NCBI GenBank assembly: GCA_964576465.1 | Contig: CAZNXE010000219.1 | Span: 1 to 9,800, forward strand | Reading direction: 5' to 3' | Source: CAZNXE01 sp964576465 | GTDB lineage: Bacteria; Planctomycetota; Planctomycetia; Pirellulales; JAEUIK01 | Length of the DNA stretch: 9,800 nt | Part shown: piece by piece, positions 1 through 7,308 of the stretch | Layout: each line of letters begins with the position of its first letter | Position numbering within the stretch: position 1 is the stretch's first letter | The notes under the pieces: generated by a model | The model's input: the letters and a program-made list of their open reading frames with translations, nothing else | Told to the model about the DNA's origin: nothing | The model's database searches: none | Position numbers and translations under genes: made by a program

Positions 1-2564
1 ACACGCGCAGTAAGAGGATTATCAGCCGACGCGATGCGTTTGGCCAAAAATACTCGACCGCTACCCTCCAGGGGATGCGTGGGCAACTGAAAGCCAAGAC
101 AATTTGGTACACCGCGAGGTGCGACATCGCCAAGATTGTTGGGCTGCCCGGAAATGTGAACGTGAATGTCTTGAGGAGCACTGTCGGAAGCGATCAATGC
201 CGTGGCCGAAAAAGGAAAACCTAGTTCGAGTCGAGCAATGCGCCGACGAAGGTCAGACGACGTTTCACTGGAATCCCCCTCTGTCGTGGCTCCATCGGCT
301 GGCGTCGAAAGGGGATTGTCGGGCCCGATCACGAATCGAAGCAGTTGCTCTTCGCCCTCGGAATCCAGCTTCCGAAGTCGCGGTTCCCGATCGAGGCGTT
401 TGTGCCATTGATCGAGGACCGCCACCAGTGCATCTTCATAGCGTTGAGCGAGGTCTTCGGAGTTTTGTAATCCTGGCCGTTTGAGAAACGCGGCCACCAC
501 CGAGTTCGGTGGCGGGTCGGGCATTTGCGGCTCATCGTCGGAAAAGAAGATCCGATCAACAGCAATCCATCCGCCTTCGCCACGTACGTCGTCGACCAAT
601 TCGATGCGGGCCTCTCGACCAATCAGGTTGCGGACATCGAAGCTCACCAGTCTCATGCTTCCGGTGCCATCTCCCGTGGCGGTAAGTTCTGGCAACCGCT
701 GACCAAAGACCATCACGTTCAAACAAGCGCGATGTGGAAAATCACCACCAGTGATGAGGAAATTGATGTATCGCTTCGAAACAACGAACGGATCGCTCAA
801 GAGTCGACCCGTTAACCTATGACTTAGCTGGCCACTCGAGGCGTAGCTGGAACCATGCACCCTCATCAACTCTGGAGGAATATTCAGAACGGGTCCTCCC
901 TGAAAAGCATGGCCAAGAGCCGTCCAGCCTTCGTAGCTGGTCTGCTCGAAATCATCGAACACCTCTTGTCCTGGCATTTCGCCAAGGATCTTCCGCGGAA
1001 TATCGGTCAGGCTCTCACTCAACACCGCCGCCCGCCGGGCTAGGCGCTTCGGAGACTCTTCGTCCAGCCGCGTCCATGCATAGAAAACAGGATCGCGGTT
1101 GGTTGCGGCTTCCGAAAGAAACGCGGTCCAACGCTGCAACGTGCCTGCATCCAGCCCTCGATCGTGCGCAACCCGCTCAATCGCTTGCGATTCAGGTGAG
1201 TTGCCGTCATGTAGCAAGGGCGTCGTGGCCAATAAATACTCAGCCACCGTGCGTAGCGATTTACGTTGCACGGAAACTACCGCCGATTGGGTCAATTCGG
1301 ACCAATTCCGTCGTAATTCCCGCAAGGCAGCGACACGTTGTTCGATTGCAGCCTCGCGATCGGGGGCGTTGATTGATCGATGGACGCGCTGCGAGCTGTA
1401 AATAAAGCCGGCTAGACCGTAATACTCCTCGGTCGATATCGGATCGAACTTGTGATCGTGACAACGTGCACAGGCGAGCGTGAGCCCAAGGAACGCTTTC
1501 CCAATCACGTCAATCTGTCGTTCCACCTGATTGGCCACCGCCAGGGCCTCATCAACGGGAACATTCTGTACATCGCCCAGCCAGTAAAACTCTGTCGCCA
1601 CCGGAGTCGCCAACTGAGAGCCATCTAGATTCAGTCGCTGCCGCGCCAGCAGGTCTCCGGCCAGATGCTCGCGGAGAAACAGATCGTAAGGCAGATCGAT
1701 ATTGAGCGATTCGATGACGTAATCACGATAGCGAAAGGCATCGGGTTTATCCGGATCGTATTCGTGTCCGTCGGTCTCGGCGTAGCCCATCAGATCGAGC
1801 CAATGCCGTGCCCAACGTTCTCCGTAATGAGGACTACACAACAAACGATCGATCACCTTCGCAAACGCCCCGGGTGACGAATCGGCCAGAAAGGCTGCAA
1901 CCTCCGCCGGGGTGGGCGGCAGGCCGATCAGATCGAACGTCACGCGACGAATGAGCGTGCGACGGTCTGCCGCAGGCGAGGATCGAAGCTGCTCGGCTTC
2001 AAGACGCTGAAAAATGAAACGGTCGATTGCGTTCTTCGCCCTGCCCTGGTCATTGACCTCTGGAACTGGAGGATCGCTGATCGGTTCAAACGCCCACTGT
2101 TCCGTGGCGTCTCCGTTGGCATCACTCACCACGATGGGTGCATCCGCCGGCCATGGCGCACCCTGGTCGATCCAGTGGGCCAAATCGTCGATCTCTTGCT
2201 CACTCAAACGATCGCGACCTCGGGGCATCTTGAGATCGACCTCGGGATCGTGTCGCACTGCCCTCAGCAACAAGCTCTGTTCCGCGTCTCCAGAAACAAT
2301 CGCCGGACCACGATCGCCGCCCTGCAAGAGGCTCTGGCGAGAGTCGAACCGCAGCGACCCCTTTGGATCGGAGAGATCGGCCCCATGACATCGACTACAG
2401 TGCTCGATCAACACCGGTCGAACGCGGCGTTCAAAGAAATCCCACCCCGGCTGCTCCTCCTCTGCCAGGGGCGCGGCACATACGTTCATCGCCAAACAGA
2501 CAAGCGCAACGGTTGCCACGCACAACAACCGTCTCGTTAAGCGATGAATTTCCGAGTGATACAA
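1..2564 (-). CDS. Planctomycete PSCyt1-DUF1549-DUF1553 protein, exported, C-terminus off the left edge
   Basis: This frame is open from a TAG at 2630-2628 to the left edge, giving about 854 codons with no stop, so the C-terminus lies outside. The TTG at 2564 is chosen because it alone supplies a full signal peptide: TRRLL, then a hydrophobic run, then CAAPLA near residue 34. The ATG at 2489 (residue 26) would cut that signal in half. Domains in order: PSCyt1 haem domain with CSRCH at 56-60, likely axial Met in KMPRG (M113) and the closing motif HWIDQGAPWP (130-139); DUF1549 at about 177-400 with FDLIGLPPTP, SPHYGERWARHWLD and a second CxxCH in CARCHDHKFDP (365-369); a helical linker; a beta-sandwich-like module at about 537-675 (DDFE...YEGW, RYINFLITGG, GGWIAVDRIFFSD); and the first residues of DUF1553 (NPLTAR, 849-854). 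The family is common in planctomycetes; its biochemical role is unknown. The two haem motifs suggest electron transfer outside the cytoplasm. Confidence 0.93.
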   Translation of the reverse strand, partial: MYHSEIHRLTRRLLCVATVALVCLAMNVCAAPLAEEEQPGWDFFERRVRPVLIEHCSRCHGADLSDPKGSLRFDSRQSLLQGGDRGPAIVSGDAEQSLLLRAVRHDPEVDLKMPRGRDRLSEQEIDDLAHWIDQGAPWPADAPIVVSDANGDATEQWAFEPISDPPVPEVNDQGRAKNAIDRFIFQRLEAEQLRSSPAADRRTLIRRVTFDLIGLPPTPAEVAAFLADSSPGAFAKVIDRLLCSPHYGERWARHWLDLMGYAETDGHEYDPDKPDAFRYRDYVIESLNIDLPYDLFLREHLAGDLLARQRLNLDGSQLATPVATEFYWLGDVQNVPVDEALAVANQVERQIDVIGKAFLGLTLACARCHDHKFDPISTEEYYGLAGFIYSSQRVHRSINAPDREAAIEQRVAALRELRRNWSELTQSAVVSVQRKSLRTVAEYLLATTPLLHDGNSPESQAIERVAHDRGLDAGTLQRWTAFLSEAATNRDPVFYAWTRLDEESPKRLARRAAVLSESLTDIPRKILGEMPGQEVFDDFEQTSYEGWTALGHAFQGGPVLNIPPELMRVHGSSYASSGQLSHRLTGRLLSDPFVVSKRYINFLITGGDFPHRACLNVMVFGQRLPELTATGDGTGSMRLVSFDVRNLIGREARIELVDDVRGEGGWIAVDRIFFSDDEPQMPDPPPNSVVAAFLKRPGLQNSEDLAQRYEDALVAVLDQWHKRLDREPRLRKLDSEGEEQLLRFVIGPDNPLSTPADGATTEGDSSETSSDLRRRIARLELGFPFSATALIASDSAPQDIHVHISGQPNNLGDVAPRGVPNCLGFQLPTHPLEGSGRVFLAKRIASADNPLTAR

Positions 2565-2604
2565 GGTCTGGCTACCGACGACAGAAGTGATGTGAGAGCC
2601 CTCG

Positions 2605-2632
2605 ATTATAACACGGACCCTGATCGTCTAAC
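2605..2632 (-). promoter_or_regulatory. Candidate sigma70-type promoter for the PSCyt1/DUF1549 gene
   Basis: The minus strand has a perfect TATAAT at 2610-2605. A weak -35 candidate, GTTAGA (three of six matches to TTGACA), lies at 2632-2627 with a 16-bp spacer. Transcription from here would begin near 2598 and leave a leader of about 35 nt before the proposed TTG at 2564. The box sits in the only gap (117 bp) between this gene and the upstream paralogue pair, so the PSCyt1/DUF1549 gene may have its own transcript. The -35 match is poor, so the call rests mainly on the -10 box and its position. Confidence 0.4.
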
Positions 2633-2681
2633 GTGAGCGCATCTCGTGCCATGCGACAACAACATTAACATCGTTCTCAAC

Positions 2682-4586
2682 TTAACGCGACGACTTTGAA
2701 CGGCCGACCGACTGACGACTGCGGAGGATGAATACGCCAGCAGTCATCACAAAGACAGCGACCATCGCCAAGGGAATCCAGCGACGACGATCCGGCTTGG
2801 CGATTGGTACGGTTGTTTGATTCAGCAAGTCCTGGTCGGCTAGGGCCATGGCGAATATGCCAATCATCATCTCGTCGGTGGTTTGATCTCCCCAACGAAC
2901 CGCGACCGAGGGATTGGGATTGGAAAGATTGTCTTCCGAATTATCAAACCAGCCGGTACACCGCATCTCTGTTCCGGCGGGGATTCGCTTGGGGGTGGCG
3001 AGCACATAATTGTCTTGCCAGTTGAAATCGAATTGCGGGACATCGAGCAGAATCTCTTCCGTGCCGTCGGGGTAAATCGCCTCATAACGAAACGCCTTCC
3101 CCCGCAAGTGCATGTGCGGTCGCATTACCAACAGCAGCGAGTCGGCGGGAAAATACCACGACTTCTTGACTTCATGATTGTCCGCACCCGGCGGGATCTC
3201 AAATTCCGTGTTGGCCGGCATCACGCACATGATCTCCTTGCGCACGGTCGCCGGATCGGCAAACTCCAGTCCAACGTAACTGCGGTCTTGCTGGGGAGAG
3301 CCGTTAGGCGTGTAGTGCATCTCAAACACGATCTCAGAGCCGGCTTGAATCTTCATGGCCATTCCTTCGGGGGCCCGCCAGGGACCGCCACCGGGATTGA
3401 AACCAGCCAACAGCGAGATGCGATCGTTCATTCGCAAGCTGAAGGGAACGTCGGGCGGCTTGATGTAAATCGTTACGTGATGAACCACATCGGGGGCTCC
3501 CGGCTTGGCTTCCGCCGCCTTGATCCACTTGTCCTCTGTAAAACCAGGGTCGACAAAATACCATTGGTAGTCGACGATCCCCTCGGCCGGCACATCAAAT
3601 GGCTCGTCCGACATATGAACCACGGCGTCCGGTTCGGCGATGCGCCAATCAGAATGAAACGCGCGCGGCGACGGCGCGGCGGCCAAATCGCCTGCTGGTT
3701 GACCGGCGGCGACCCAGGCAAAGATCAACTCTTTTTCTTCGTCGCTGAGCCGCGCCTCGTTGGAAAAATCGCCATGCTTGGGATTTGCAAACCAAGGGGG
3801 CATGCGCTGCTGTTGGACCACTTCGGCGATCATCGGCCCCCAACCTAGCGTGTCCTCGTAGGCGATCAGTGGAAATGGACCAATTTCGCCAGGACGGTGA
3901 CACTCCTGACAACGCCGCTGGAAGATGGCGGCAATCTGTTTCGACCAAGTTACGTCGGCCGTCTCGTCAACCGGCTTCACCCGTCCAATTATGCAACCAG
4001 GTGAATTCGTTCGCGGTACAGACACTTGTTGGCCGGCCAACAGTTCATCGAGCGCCACGGCCAGATCATTCCGTAACGACCCGGGGCGTTGAACCCCGAC
4101 ATCGTACTGGTCGTCGACCCGACCTCGATAGCGAACAACCCGCGAGCGGTCCAAGACGAACACCTCGGGAGTCCTCACGGCCCCAAACTGATCGGCCACG
4201 ACATTGCCGACATCTCTTAGAACCGGAAACTCGAACCCATACTTTCGGGCGAAATGCTGAAGCTCTTCAAGCGAGTCTTGCTGATTGGAAAACACGGCTA
4301 GAAAAGCCACATCTCCAGCGTCGTGCCGTTGTGCGAGTTTAGTGAGCCGTCCGGCATATAACTTGGCCAAGGGACATTCGGTGCCCCAAAAGGCCACCAC
4401 CACCAACTTCGACTCGGCAAAATCGTCCAACGTGTGAAGCTTGCCCCGAAAATCGCGCAATTGAAAATCGGCGATTGGCTCGGCTGCTTCGTCGAACGCC
4501 CCGACCTTGTTGGGCGCGATGATGCACACCGCACACACCGCACACACCGCGACACTCAGGCAGATCAACCAGCGGAGAGACATCAT
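2682..4586 (-). CDS. Redoxin / cytochrome c / copper type II monooxygenase-like protein, membrane-anchored (copy A)
   Basis: A 634-residue protein starting at the ATG at 4586, whose bases overlap the stop of the upstream paralogue as ATGA. An in-frame TTG at 4616 would put ten residues ahead of the signal peptide and is less likely. Residues 1-30 are a signal peptide ending KVGA. A redoxin/AhpC-TSA-like fold (about 35-187) has one Cys in GTECPLA (C71) and no CxxC. The c-type haem site is CQECH (226-230), with probable axial Met in RMPPW (M262). The monooxygenase part keeps the copper ligands of the PHM/DBH family: VVHH (H369, H370), EMHY (H424), PHMHLRGK (H491, H493) and DEMM (M573). Residue 422, two before H424, is Glu where the paralogues have Gln. 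A membrane helix near 603-621 is followed by a basic tail, so the catalytic part should lie outside the cytoplasmic membrane. Substrate unknown. Confidence 0.93.
   Translation of the reverse strand: MMSLRWLICLSVAVCAVCAVCIIAPNKVGAFDEAAEPIADFQLRDFRGKLHTLDDFAESKLVVVAFWGTECPLAKLYAGRLTKLAQRHDAGDVAFLAVFSNQQDSLEELQHFARKYGFEFPVLRDVGNVVADQFGAVRTPEVFVLDRSRVVRYRGRVDDQYDVGVQRPGSLRNDLAVALDELLAGQQVSVPRTNSPGCIIGRVKPVDETADVTWSKQIAAIFQRRCQECHRPGEIGPFPLIAYEDTLGWGPMIAEVVQQQRMPPWFANPKHGDFSNEARLSDEEKELIFAWVAAGQPAGDLAAAPSPRAFHSDWRIAEPDAVVHMSDEPFDVPAEGIVDYQWYFVDPGFTEDKWIKAAEAKPGAPDVVHHVTIYIKPPDVPFSLRMNDRISLLAGFNPGGGPWRAPEGMAMKIQAGSEIVFEMHYTPNGSPQQDRSYVGLEFADPATVRKEIMCVMPANTEFEIPPGADNHEVKKSWYFPADSLLLVMRPHMHLRGKAFRYEAIYPDGTEEILLDVPQFDFNWQDNYVLATPKRIPAGTEMRCTGWFDNSEDNLSNPNPSVAVRWGDQTTDEMMIGIFAMALADQDLLNQTTVPIAKPDRRRWIPLAMVAVFVMTAGVFILRSRQSVGRSKSSR
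4525..4550 (-). repeat. 9-bp in-frame tandem repeat in a signal-peptide coding region
   Basis: On the plus strand, CACACCGCA occurs at 4525-4533 and 4534-4542, with a third copy at 4543-4551 that differs only in its last base. It encodes the AVCAVCAVC run in the hydrophobic core of the copy A signal peptide. Because the unit is a multiple of three, gain or loss of a copy would lengthen or shorten the signal core without breaking the frame. Confidence 0.75.
4583..4586 (-). other. ATGA stop/start overlap coupling copies B and A
   Basis: The minus strand reads CCATGATGTC. The TGA ending copy B (4585-4583) lies inside the ATG (4586-4584) that begins copy A. The bases just upstream show no clear GGAGG-type ribosome site, so copy A is probably translated by ribosomes finishing copy B. 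This predicts one transcript for the two proteins and yields in a fixed ratio. A second ATG directly follows (4583) and would give a TGATG junction with much the same consequence. Confidence 0.75.
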
Positions 4587-6565
4587 GGTTTCAGTGAACT
4601 CGCTCGCATGCGCCAACCAAACACCACCATCACCGTCGAGCTGCCCAACAGTGCAACCACAAGAGCAACCCAGCTTAGGGCGACTCGCCCAGGCTCTTCT
4701 GAATTCGATTTTACCAATTGCGGCTCGGGGGGCGCATTGGGGGTATCAACTTCGTCCTTCGACCGTGCCAAGTAGAGATATCCGATCATCATTTCGTCGG
4801 TGGTTTGATCCCCCCATCTCACTTCCACGTCGGGATTCGGGTTGGCCAGATTATCTTCTGAATTGTCAAATACCGCCGTGCATTCGACGATGGTGCCGGC
4901 CGGCAATCGCCGTGGTTCTCGAAGTACGAAACTGCTTTGCCAGTTAAAATCATAGCGCGGCACTTCCAGCAGAATCTCGCGTGTGTCGTCGATATGCAGC
5001 GCCTCGTAGCGGAACGATTTCCCTCGCAAGTGCATGTGCGGGATCAACGCGAAGAGGGTTGCCTCTGACTTGAATTCATACATCGACTTGACTTCGTAGT
5101 TCGCGGCACCAGGGGGGACGACGAATTCGGCATTAAACGCCAACGCCATCTCGACACTTTGTCGCACTTCGTCTTCGTCGGCGAAAATGACTCCCATGTA
5201 ACTACGATCTTCTTGCGGCGTGCCCACCGGCGTGTAGTGCATCTGGAACACAAGTCGCGAACCGGCACGAACCCGATTGGCCATTCCCTCTGGCAGTGGC
5301 TCTGGACGGAACCCAGGCGAGTAGCCTTTGAGCAAGCGATTGGTCAACTGATCGCGCAGAAAAGAATCGTCCATCTCCGGCGGCAGAATGAAGACGTTGA
5401 TGTGATGCACCACGGCGCGGTTACCGGGCCGGCATTCGCAAGCCCGTAGCCAGCGATCTTCCGTGAACCCGGGATCGACGATGAAATATTCGTAGTCCAA
5501 CAGGCCTTCCGCAGGCACCTGAAAAGGCTCGTCGCGCATGTAATACACAACGTCAGGCTCACCGAACTGCCAGCCGTCTACAAATTCTCTAGGCTCGGGC
5601 AAGTCGTCTGGGTTGCCCTCGGGGGCACCATGATCGACCCAAACATCGATCAGTTCTTTTTCTTCATCCGACAACCGGCAGTCGTTCGCGAACTCGCCGT
5701 AGCGCTCATCGGCGTGCCACGGCGGCATCCGGTTCTGGTTGACGACTTCGCGGATCATGGCCTCCCAGCCGAGAACATCGTCGTATGTGAGAAGCGAAAA
5801 CGGGGCAATCTCGCCTTCACGATGGCATTCCTGACAACTGCGCTGAAACAGACGCACGATCTGGTTCGACCAAGTCACCGGGCTGTTCGGATCAGGTTCT
5901 CGCGTTCGGGCAATCAAGCAACCGGGGGCGGCGGTGACCGGCTTGTCGATTGTTCTTCCGGCCAACAAAGCGACCAGTGAATCGACCAAGTCTTCCTGTC
6001 GCGCCTCCGGACGTTGATATCCGGTACCTCGGTCAAACCCGTATTGATCGTCGATCCGCCCTCGATAACGGATGGTTCGTTCGCGGTCGAGCACAAACAC
6101 CTCGGGCGTACGACGTGCGTCGAATTGGTTGGCTACCTTGTGGTCGCGGTCGCGAAGTAGTGGAAAGGGAATCGCGTAAGTGCGGGCGAAGTGGCTTAAC
6201 TCCTCGAGTGAGTCTTGCACGTTACTGTCGATGCCCACGAAGCCAACACCCTGCGGGCCATACTCCGCGGACAACTCGACAAGCCGCGAAGCATATTGCT
6301 TGGCCAACGGGCATTCGACTCCCACAAATGCAACGACTAACAACGAGTAGTCGTCGAAGTCACGCAATGAATAACGACGTCCATGAAAGTCCGACAGATC
6401 GAAGTCGTCGATCGGTTGACCAATCACCCGTGAGAGCGATTCATCGATGTCGCGCGCCACCACGACTGGCATGCAAAACGAAGACAACAACATGCCCCAG
6501 GCGCAAACCAACAGCAATCTGCTTCGTCGAACCGGGGCGGTAGTCTCGCTCATGAATTCGATCAT
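4583..6565 (-). CDS. Redoxin / cytochrome c / copper type II monooxygenase-like protein, membrane-anchored (copy B)
   Basis: A 660-residue protein. The ATG at 6565 and the in-frame ATG at 6553 (residue 5) both precede the signal peptide (RRSRLLLVCAWGMLL...VVVARD), and no strong ribosome site decides between them. The redoxin-like fold spans about 42-203, with its single Cys in GVECPLA (C85). The haem c site is CQECH (C244, C247, H248) with RMPPW (M280). The copper core has VVHH (H387, H388), FQMHY (Q441, H443), PHMHLRGK (H510, H512) and DEMM (M592). In PHM the matching residues are H107/H108/H172 for one copper, H242/H244/M314 for the other, and Q170 beside the first site; all have counterparts here. 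The anchor helix is about 628-651 with a short basic tail. Known members of the enzyme family hydroxylate C-H bonds with O2 and an electron donor; the tethered haem could feed those electrons, which is inference. The last codon overlaps copy A. Confidence 0.94.
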   Translation of the reverse strand: MIEFMSETTAPVRRSRLLLVCAWGMLLSSFCMPVVVARDIDESLSRVIGQPIDDFDLSDFHGRRYSLRDFDDYSLLVVAFVGVECPLAKQYASRLVELSAEYGPQGVGFVGIDSNVQDSLEELSHFARTYAIPFPLLRDRDHKVANQFDARRTPEVFVLDRERTIRYRGRIDDQYGFDRGTGYQRPEARQEDLVDSLVALLAGRTIDKPVTAAPGCLIARTREPDPNSPVTWSNQIVRLFQRSCQECHREGEIAPFSLLTYDDVLGWEAMIREVVNQNRMPPWHADERYGEFANDCRLSDEEKELIDVWVDHGAPEGNPDDLPEPREFVDGWQFGEPDVVYYMRDEPFQVPAEGLLDYEYFIVDPGFTEDRWLRACECRPGNRAVVHHINVFILPPEMDDSFLRDQLTNRLLKGYSPGFRPEPLPEGMANRVRAGSRLVFQMHYTPVGTPQEDRSYMGVIFADEDEVRQSVEMALAFNAEFVVPPGAANYEVKSMYEFKSEATLFALIPHMHLRGKSFRYEALHIDDTREILLEVPRYDFNWQSSFVLREPRRLPAGTIVECTAVFDNSEDNLANPNPDVEVRWGDQTTDEMMIGYLYLARSKDEVDTPNAPPEPQLVKSNSEEPGRVALSWVALVVALLGSSTVMVVFGWRMRASSLKP

Positions 6566-6696
6566 CCGAAAGCAATGCCGCGAACGAATCAGTCTTCTGA
6601 GTACGACTCAAGGATGAAACCAGATGCGACAGACAGCTTCCTCCAGTCTACGCTGACACGTCGCCAACGTCGAACCTGCTGAGGAAGAACATCGGG

Positions 6697-6828
6697 CTAA
6701 ATTAGCTTGCCGCAATCGAGACAACGACCACAATCACGCCATCGCTGCGGCGAATTGTCACGCTGGATCAACATGTGGCGCCCGAGATAGCACAGCAGCG
6801 ATTCTCGGTCGTTCAACAATACATCCAC
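6697..6828 (-). CDS. 43-residue Cys-rich small protein, coupled to the upstream membrane-protein gene (putative)
   Basis: A GTG at 6828-6826 shares its G with the TAG stop of the upstream gene (TAGTG), and the frame runs to a TAG at 6699-6697. The product begins MDVLLNDRESLLCYLGRH and ends with DCGRCLDCGKLI. Its Cys are at 13, 33, 36 and 39, giving a CxxCxxC cluster near the C-terminus plus an upstream CYLGRH. This looks like a very small zinc-ribbon-type protein, with C13 or H18 possibly supplying a further ligand. It is too short for a confident family call. Support comes from the tight stop/start overlap and the ordered Cys/His pattern, which a random frame would rarely give. There is no clear ribosome site, so translation would depend on coupling. 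The alternative is a chance frame in a 262-bp gap. Confidence 0.5.
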   Translation of the reverse strand: MDVLLNDRESLLCYLGRHMLIQRDNSPQRWRDCGRCLDCGKLI

Positions 6829-7259
6829 TATGGTTTCGGGGCCTGGAAAAGGTCGTTGCCTTGTTCGTCGGTCATCCCGAGATAGGGCTGATCGCTGTGA
6901 ACCGTCATCAACGTTCGCACGTTGCCGCGGCTATCAGTCAGTGTGATTCCGGGACCGGACTTGGGCACATCCATACGCAGTCTCGGCGTACCGGCCACAT
7001 CTCTCAACTCGAACATGGTCTCATCGTTGGTGCCAATGCCGAGCACTGCCCGCTGGTTTCCCATCGCATCGAGCAAAATGAATCGCTCGGCATGCACGAA
7101 TGTTGGCCCCTTGGGTTGCCGTGCCACACGGCGATGCTCGGCAAAACGCAGCACGGCCACAACTGCAACGCCGGCAGCCGCCAGGGTGAGGAACCACAGG
7201 AGGATCCTCAGACGGAAGTTCTGAACCTCTAACCGCCGGACCCGAGCTTCCAACTCCAT
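6828..7259 (-). CDS. Small single-pass membrane protein with coiled-coil start and beta-repeat outer domain
   Basis: The start is placed at the ATG at 7259 because GGAG lies 7 nt before it; an ATG two codons upstream (7265) is almost on top of that site. The 143-residue product opens with an amphipathic, probably coiled-coil helix (MELEARVRRLEVQNFRLR). A membrane helix follows (about 20-37, LLWFLTLAAAGVAVVAVL), then a basic stretch. The rest is built from short repeats of the form hydrophobic-x-L-x-D-x-x-G-x-x-R: ILLDAMGNQR, ELRDVAGTPR, TLTDSRGNVR and GMTDEQGND. Repeats like these occur in many bacterial hypothetical proteins and probably fold as stacked beta-hairpins. No catalytic or metal site is visible. 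It is the only gene between the fused monooxygenase and the B/A pair without haem or copper motifs (the tiny ORF aside), so it could be an assembly or docking factor; that is only a guess. Confidence 0.85.
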   Translation of the reverse strand: MELEARVRRLEVQNFRLRILLWFLTLAAAGVAVVAVLRFAEHRRVARQPKGPTFVHAERFILLDAMGNQRAVLGIGTNDETMFELRDVAGTPRLRMDVPKSGPGITLTDSRGNVRTLMTVHSDQPYLGMTDEQGNDLFQAPKP

Positions 7260-7266
7260 GTTCATT

Positions 7267-7270
7267 CTCC
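7267..7270 (-). promoter_or_regulatory. Ribosome binding site that fixes the start at 7259
   Basis: GGAG on the minus strand at 7270-7267 is separated by 7 nt from the ATG at 7259, a normal spacing, but by only one base from the ATG at 7265. The shorter protein starting MELEAR is therefore preferred. It is the clearest Shine-Dalgarno site in the window. Confidence 0.65.
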
Positions 7271-7308
7271 AAAAGACACATTCTTGGGCGGGTGCTGATA
7301 GAAACCGA

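Noticed and set aside
104..2590. Several short plus-strand and minus-strand frames of 60-126 codons
   Set aside because: All lie inside the continuous PSCyt1/DUF1549/DUF1553 frame on the minus strand, which explains the whole stretch.
2883..3848. Plus-strand 321-codon open frame
   Set aside because: It lies wholly antisense to copy A, which has clear domains and all expected metal ligands. The plus-strand translation shows no recognisable motif and is rich in Arg, Gly and His, as expected for the reverse of a GC-rich gene.
4587..4616. Upstream TTG start for copy A at 4616
   Set aside because: It would add ten polar residues before the signal peptide. The ATG at 4586 forms a normal ATGA coupling with the upstream stop and begins right at the signal peptide.
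6598..6610. 13-bp palindrome TGAGTACGACTCA upstream of copy B
   Set aside because: It could be an operator half-site pair, but it has only 5-bp arms, no recognisable promoter next to it and no second copy in the window.
6637..6687. 7-bp perfect inverted repeat CTTCCTC...GAGGAAG with a 37-nt loop
   Set aside because: The arms are short, the loop is long and poorly structured, and pairing does not extend past the arms. This is expected by chance in a gap of this size.
6566..6696. Search for a promoter before copy B
   Set aside because: TAGACT near 6650 has no acceptable -35 at 16-18 bp; the best pairing gives only two or three matches. I do not call a promoter here.
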